Source of the DNA: Nitrospinota bacterium
Lineage (GTDB): Bacteria > UBA8248
DNA length: 5,807 nt
Assembly: GCA_011523725.1 (NCBI GenBank)
Contig: WTGD01000446.1
Span: 1-5,807, forward strand
Direction: 5' to 3'
Part shown: positions 5,798-5,807 of the stretch, one piece after another
Layout of the letters: the number at the start of each line of letters is the position of its first letter
Numbering within the stretch: position 1 is the stretch's first letter
Notes under the pieces: model-generated
What the model was told of the DNA's origin: nothing
What the model saw: the letters and a program-made list of their open reading frames with translations, nothing else
Databases searched by the model: none
Program-made: the position numbers and the translations under genes

Positions 5798-5807
5798 TGA
5801 AAAACCC
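5790..5807. mobile_element. possible insertion-sequence terminal inverted repeat, cut by the window end
   Basis: The last 18 bases, GGGGCTGTTGAAAAACCC, resemble IS termini of the GGGCTGTTGAAAAA type that I recall from several transposase families. No transposase or second end is in the window. That the sequence stops here fits a contig breaking at a multicopy repeat. This rests on motif memory and position only. Confidence 0.3.

Overview
The window is GC-rich bacterial DNA, dense in genes. It looks chromosomal and may be a complete contig, because it opens inside one gene and stops in what may be a repeat. The taxon cannot be fixed from the sequence. Gene content and base composition fit a GC-rich, respiratory, proteobacterium-like lineage, and this is inference only. 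I see no tRNA, rRNA, CRISPR array or phage gene.

Region 1 (1-3294, + strand) is the 3' part of an NAD-dependent formate dehydrogenase operon. It starts with the C-terminal 178 residues of a NuoF/FdsB-type diaphorase subunit carrying the SLBB domain and the N3-type [4Fe-4S] site. After 15 bases comes a complete 913-residue molybdenum/tungsten catalytic subunit. That subunit has an N-terminal [2Fe-2S] domain, two ferredoxin-type [4Fe-4S] sites, the [4Fe-4S] site of the molybdopterin domain, a Cys-His active-site pair and the conserved Arg 193 residues further on. Electrons from formate would pass along the iron-sulfur chain to the NuoF-like partner, where NAD+ is reduced. The His-Cys iron-sulfur site normally found after the [2Fe-2S] domain is eroded here.

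Region 2 (3295-3438) lies between convergent genes. It has a small terminator-like hairpin just after the dehydrogenase gene, followed by a strikingly AT-rich island (about 16% GC over 3325-3393) with a perfect 8-bp inverted repeat.

Region 3 (3439-5771) is a divergent pair of unrelated membrane transporters. A 10-TM EamA/DMT permease lies on the - strand and a 12-TM major facilitator lies on the + strand. They share a 194-base control region with two inverted repeats, an iterated GCGCGCC motif and a TATAGT box close enough to the permease start to suggest a leaderless transcript. Neither substrate can be named. The MFS resembles the monocarboxylate/oxalate-formate branch, which makes a functional link to the dehydrogenase possible but unproven.

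Region 4 (5772-5807) holds a hairpin and ends in a sequence resembling an insertion-sequence terminus. I found no clearly new biological system. The points most worth following are the eroded His-Cys cluster site, the AT-rich island and the possible IS edge.
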